64,000 nt of DNA, taken from assembly GCA_013396655.1 (NCBI GenBank), contig WBMV01006680.1, positions 558,001-622,000 of the forward strand. The letters run 5' to 3'. Shown one piece after another: positions 62,702 through 64,000 of the stretch. The notes below the pieces were generated by a model. That model had not been told where the DNA came from, searched no databases, and saw only the letters and a list, made by a program, of their open reading frames with translations. Every line of letters begins with the position of its first letter. Within the stretch, counting starts at the first letter, position 1. Both the position numbers and the translations under genes were made by a program. The stretch is from Campylorhamphus procurvoides (lineage: Eukaryota > Chordata > Aves > Passeriformes > Dendrocolaptidae).

Positions 62702-64000
62702 GTAAGTTACTCCAGTAACTTCCCTTTGTAACAGACAGGTCTGTGTGTGTGCTGCAGGACTGCTCTGCTGTTCATCTGGCATCCAGTAATGTTACACTTC
62801 TGTCTCTGTCTTATTTTGGGGTGTTACTTCCATCAATAGAAGAGGCAGTTTTTGGCTGCTGGCTCAGGAATTTGGAAAATCAGTGCTGTGGGGAAGGATG
62901 CTGTGGTTGCTCCCCCTGTGGCACAGGCAGGAATGGTCACAGGTTTAGTGCCCTTCCTTCTCACTGCTGACACTGATGATCCCTCTCTGTTGGGGACAAT
63001 AACTCCTGCTGTTTCAGTACTTGGTTTCCATGTACTATCAAAGGCTGGAATAATATTTAGCCACTGGAACTGTGATTTCTTTTAGCCATGCCTGCTTTTA
63101 GCTGTGATGGAGAGCTTTCAGAAGATTCCCAGGAGCGGCAATTAGAAGTGTGGAATACAGATTTTGTTCATTACCCTTTCATTTAAATGTGCTCATTTAG
63201 ATTTGCACATGCTTTTAGGATGAAGATGGAGGCCTCCTCATTTGATTCCTTTCTCCTGTGGTGTTATTTCCCAACTCTAGTGCAGACTAAAGGCAGGAAA
63301 AGGTGTCCTTAACCAGTGTGTGCTTCCCTCATACTAAGAGCTGCCGTTTAATTGGTGTATGTGCTCACTGGAACATGGTCTAGAATCCATACCTTGGCCA
63401 GGAAAATAGAAATGTTTATGCTGTGTAACCTCAGCCCTGTAAACAGGGAGGCGTTTCAGGCCATCTGCTTTTCTTGTTCAAGTGTTCTTACAGAAAAACC
63501 TCCAAAACCAACAGAAAACCAGCACCTGCTGCCATTTGAATTCTAAGTGAAAAGTGAGTCTTAGAAAGGTTGCCAGATATTCTTCTAAATTAAAACATTT
63601 TATTTACTTTGTCTAGTTTAATATACTTGTTTTCTAGATGCATTTTCAGCTTTTGTTTTACTGAGGTAACAGTATAATTGAAAATTCATCAACCAAAAAA
63701 GCTGTTTATATTCAGAATATCACTTTTTAACAACGCATGTTGTTCTTTTCTTTAAGGATCATGAATTTAAAATCTTCTCAGAGTATGAGGAAATGAGGTT
63801 TGGGGTTACTGAAATACCTGTGTTACTTGTGCTGCTGTGATTAATCTGTTTTTCCCTACAAAGGTCTGAGTTAAGTTAGGCACAAGGTATTGAAAATGTA
63901 TATGCATAAAGTCTTTGTTTATAGTTTACTTGCACTCATTACCTTGTGTATCTCATTTTATTACTTTTAATCCCCAGCCCTGTTTGCATTTATCATAATA
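62702..64000 (+). other. CHM: CHM intron 2 (partial)
   Basis: Sequence after the exon 2 donor GTAAGT up to the window edge. It is AT-rich and unique. CHM exon 3 was not seen here, so it should lie to the right of the window. Confidence 0.8.

Noticed and set aside
1..64000. CRISPR array, bacterial operon, tRNA or rRNA gene
   Set aside because: Composition, CR1 elements and spliced vertebrate exons show a eukaryotic nuclear sequence; no tRNA or rRNA hallmark was seen.

Overview
The window is vertebrate nuclear DNA, most likely from a bird. Four independent CR1 LINE tails (one of them split by an assembly gap) are the only clear interspersed repeats. The spacing is compact, and the gene order matches the DACH2-CHM neighbourhood known from amniotes (human Xq21; recalled from chicken as chromosome 4). 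Only three real protein-coding exons are visible. The many other open frames are short, lie in non-coding DNA and look like chance.

Layout: (1) 1-33493 is the first intron of DACH2, read on the minus strand. It is mostly unique AT-rich DNA with three CR1 fragments, a short telomere-like repeat at about 7.55 kb, a single-N assembly join at 4992 and several stretches that look like conserved enhancers. (2) 33494-33821 is DACH2 exon 1, encoding the dachshund (Ski/Sno-like) domain, in a CpG island. The N-terminal coding part is lost in an 11-N gap, and a GC-rich minisatellite lies just upstream. (3) About 34.6-50.1 kb is the intergenic interval, AT-rich and almost repeat-free, with candidate regulatory blocks. 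(4) 50.1-52.2 kb is the CHM (Rab escort protein 1) promoter and exon 1 on the plus strand. The assembly is wrong here: a 427-bp block carrying exon 1 appears twice, separated by Ns, and a CR1 element is split by the false copy. (5) 51818-64000 holds CHM intron 1, exon 2 (62635-62701) and the start of intron 2.

DACH2 (nuclear transcriptional co-regulator) and CHM (Rab prenylation escort) are transcribed away from each other from CpG-island promoters about 18 kb apart. They are not known to share a pathway, so the conserved linkage is more likely explained by regulatory DNA than by joint function. I found no undescribed biological system. The most useful observations are the assembly duplication at CHM, the missing DACH2 N-terminus, the paired GC-rich minisatellites next to both gene starts, the telomeric-motif palindrome, and the candidate conserved elements.
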